This document shows, piece after piece, positions 5,358 to 6,429 of a stretch of DNA of 6,429 nucleotides; the stretch's first letter is position 1, and every line of letters begins with the position of its first letter. This DNA is from an uncultured Collinsella sp. GTDB lineage: Bacteria > Actinomycetota > Coriobacteriia > Coriobacteriales > Coriobacteriaceae. The translations under genes were made by a program, and so were the position numbers. The notes beneath the pieces were generated by a model. That model was not told the DNA's origin, searched no databases, and saw nothing but the letters and a program-made list of their open reading frames with translations. The stretch covers positions 1 through 6,429 of the forward strand of contig USLO01000100.1 of the NCBI GenBank assembly GCA_900555515.1. The letters run 5' to 3'.

Positions 5358-6429
5358 ATGGACGCAACCGCAATTATCCTCGCTGCCGGCGAGGGCACCC
5401 GCATGAAGTCGAACCACTGCAAGGTTTCGCACAAGATCCTGGGCAAGCCCATGGTCCAGTGGATCGTCGACGCCACCATCAAGGCCGGCTGCAGCCGCGT
5501 CGTGGTCGTCATCGGCAGCCACGCCGACGAGATGCGCGCCCTCATCGACGGCGTCTACGCCAGCAGCGCCACCAAGGTCGAGTGCGTCGAGCAGACCGAG
5601 CGCCTGGGCACCGGTCACGCCGTGAAGGTCGCGCTCGAGGCCTGCGGCATCACGCAAGGCCCCGTCGTCGTGCTCAACGGCGACCTGCCGCTCATCACCG
5701 CCGACACGGTCGCCAAGTTCGCACAGACCGTCGCCACCGGCGAGCTCGCCTGCACCGTCATGACCATGACCCCGCCCGACCCCTTTGGCTACGGCCGCAT
5801 CAAACTGGGCGACGACGGCCAGATCGAGCGCATCATCGAGCAGAAGGACTGCACGCCCGAGCAGGCCGCCACGCTGCTGGAGTGCAACGCCGGCTGCTAC
5901 GCCTTTGACGGCGCGCAGCTCGCCGCCCACATTAACGAGATCGGCAACGACAACGCGCAATCCGAGTACTACCTGCCCGACATGCTCGAGATCCTCAAGG
6001 GTCACGGCCAGGCGGTCTCCATCTTCCACTGCGATGACTACCGCGACGGCCTGGGCGTCAACAGCCGCATTCAGCTCGCGCAGCTCACCGCTATCGCGCG
6101 CGACCGCATCAACGAGCACTGGATGGCCGAGGGCGTCACGTTCATCGATCCCACGCAGGCCTGGATCGGCCCCGATGCCACCATCGGCCGAGACACCATC
6201 GTGTGGCCGCAGACGCATCTGATCGGTCACGTCACCGTGGGCGAAGAGTGCCAGCTCGGCCCCAACAGTCGCCTCACCGACACCACCGTCGGCAGCGGCT
6301 GCACCATCGATGAGACCATCGCCATCGAGGCCGTCATCGAGAACGGCGTCGACTGCGGCCCGCGCGCCTACCTGCGCCCGGGCACCCACATGCTCGACGG
6401 CTCCAAGGCCGGCACGCATGTGGAGATCA
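5358..6429 (+). CDS. glmU: Bifunctional GlmU (GlcNAc-1-P uridyltransferase / GlcN-1-P acetyltransferase), 3' end cut by window
   Basis: GlmU acetylates glucosamine-1-phosphate and then couples it to UTP, giving UDP-GlcNAc for peptidoglycan. I translated 357 residues with no stop; the full protein is usually about 450-480. N-terminal uridyltransferase domain: LAAGEGTRMKS (8-18), catalytic-region Lys22, GTGHAV (84-89), metal-binding Asp109 in NGDLPLI, GYGRI (144-148), EQKD (161-164), Asn177 in NAG, NAQSEYYLPDML (199-210) and GVNSRIQLAQ (233-242). From about residue 260 the hexapeptide left-handed beta-helix begins (IGPDATIG, VGEECQLGPNSRL), with LRPGT at 339-343. The acetyltransferase catalytic residues lie beyond the window. 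ATG at 5358 has AGGAG at 5348-5352. Oddities are that the usual PKVLH is CKVSH, and that there are twelve cysteines in this part. TATAAC at 5337-5342 is too close to the start to be its promoter. Confidence 0.97.
   Translation, partial: MDATAIILAAGEGTRMKSNHCKVSHKILGKPMVQWIVDATIKAGCSRVVVVIGSHADEMRALIDGVYASSATKVECVEQTERLGTGHAVKVALEACGITQGPVVVLNGDLPLITADTVAKFAQTVATGELACTVMTMTPPDPFGYGRIKLGDDGQIERIIEQKDCTPEQAATLLECNAGCYAFDGAQLAAHINEIGNDNAQSEYYLPDMLEILKGHGQAVSIFHCDDYRDGLGVNSRIQLAQLTAIARDRINEHWMAEGVTFIDPTQAWIGPDATIGRDTIVWPQTHLIGHVTVGEECQLGPNSRLTDTTVGSGCTIDETIAIEAVIENGVDCGPRAYLRPGTHMLDGSKAGTHVEI

Noticed and set aside
5283..6419. Long open frame (378 codons) antisense to glmU
   Set aside because: Ala/Val/Asp/Gly-rich mirror of the GC-rich glmU codons, without domain character. 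It also crosses the divergent promoter region.

Overview
The window looks like a stretch of a GC-rich bacterial chromosome, most likely an anaerobic gut actinobacterium of the Coriobacteriia (Collinsella-like). This placement is an inference from the high GC3 codon use, the amino-acid flavour of GlmU and ExoIII, and the ECF transporter layout. No 16S or other decisive marker is present. I see no rRNA, tRNA, CRISPR array, transposase or phage gene.

Layout. Bases 1-445 (minus) hold the N-terminal 148 residues of a Sir2-family NAD-dependent protein deacylase, whose 3' end lies outside the window. Divergent from it, 559-1377 (plus) encodes a complete exodeoxyribonuclease III (AP endonuclease). 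Bases 1378-1912 have no gene. They hold two tandem, diverged copies of a composite repeat: a short direct-repeat block followed by a 160-180 bp imperfect palindrome. The apex of the first palindrome is an intact rho-independent terminator hairpin; the apex of the second is a decayed version of it. Bases 1913-5152 (minus) form a three-gene ECF vitamin/micronutrient transporter operon, transcribed T component -> fused two-domain ATPase -> membrane S component, with stop/start overlap or near-overlap at both junctions. Bases 5358-6429 (plus) hold the first 357 codons of glmU, divergent from the operon and cut by the window end.

How the genes work together. The ECF operon is a self-contained (dedicated) importer: the S protein binds the substrate, the fused ATPase supplies both nucleotide-binding domains, and the T protein couples them. 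The substrate is not determined; a cobalamin-type (CbrT-like) S component is my best guess. GlmU makes UDP-GlcNAc for peptidoglycan. ExoIII repairs abasic sites. The sirtuin is a separate divergent unit.

The most notable signal is a third palindromic element (3291-3481) inside the ATPase gene. It has the same architecture as the two intergenic palindromes (outer inverted repeat, terminator-like apex, total length 160-190 bp). It is read in frame as a roughly 64-residue polar linker between the two ATPase domains. This looks like a small non-autonomous repeat that has been domesticated as an interdomain linker.
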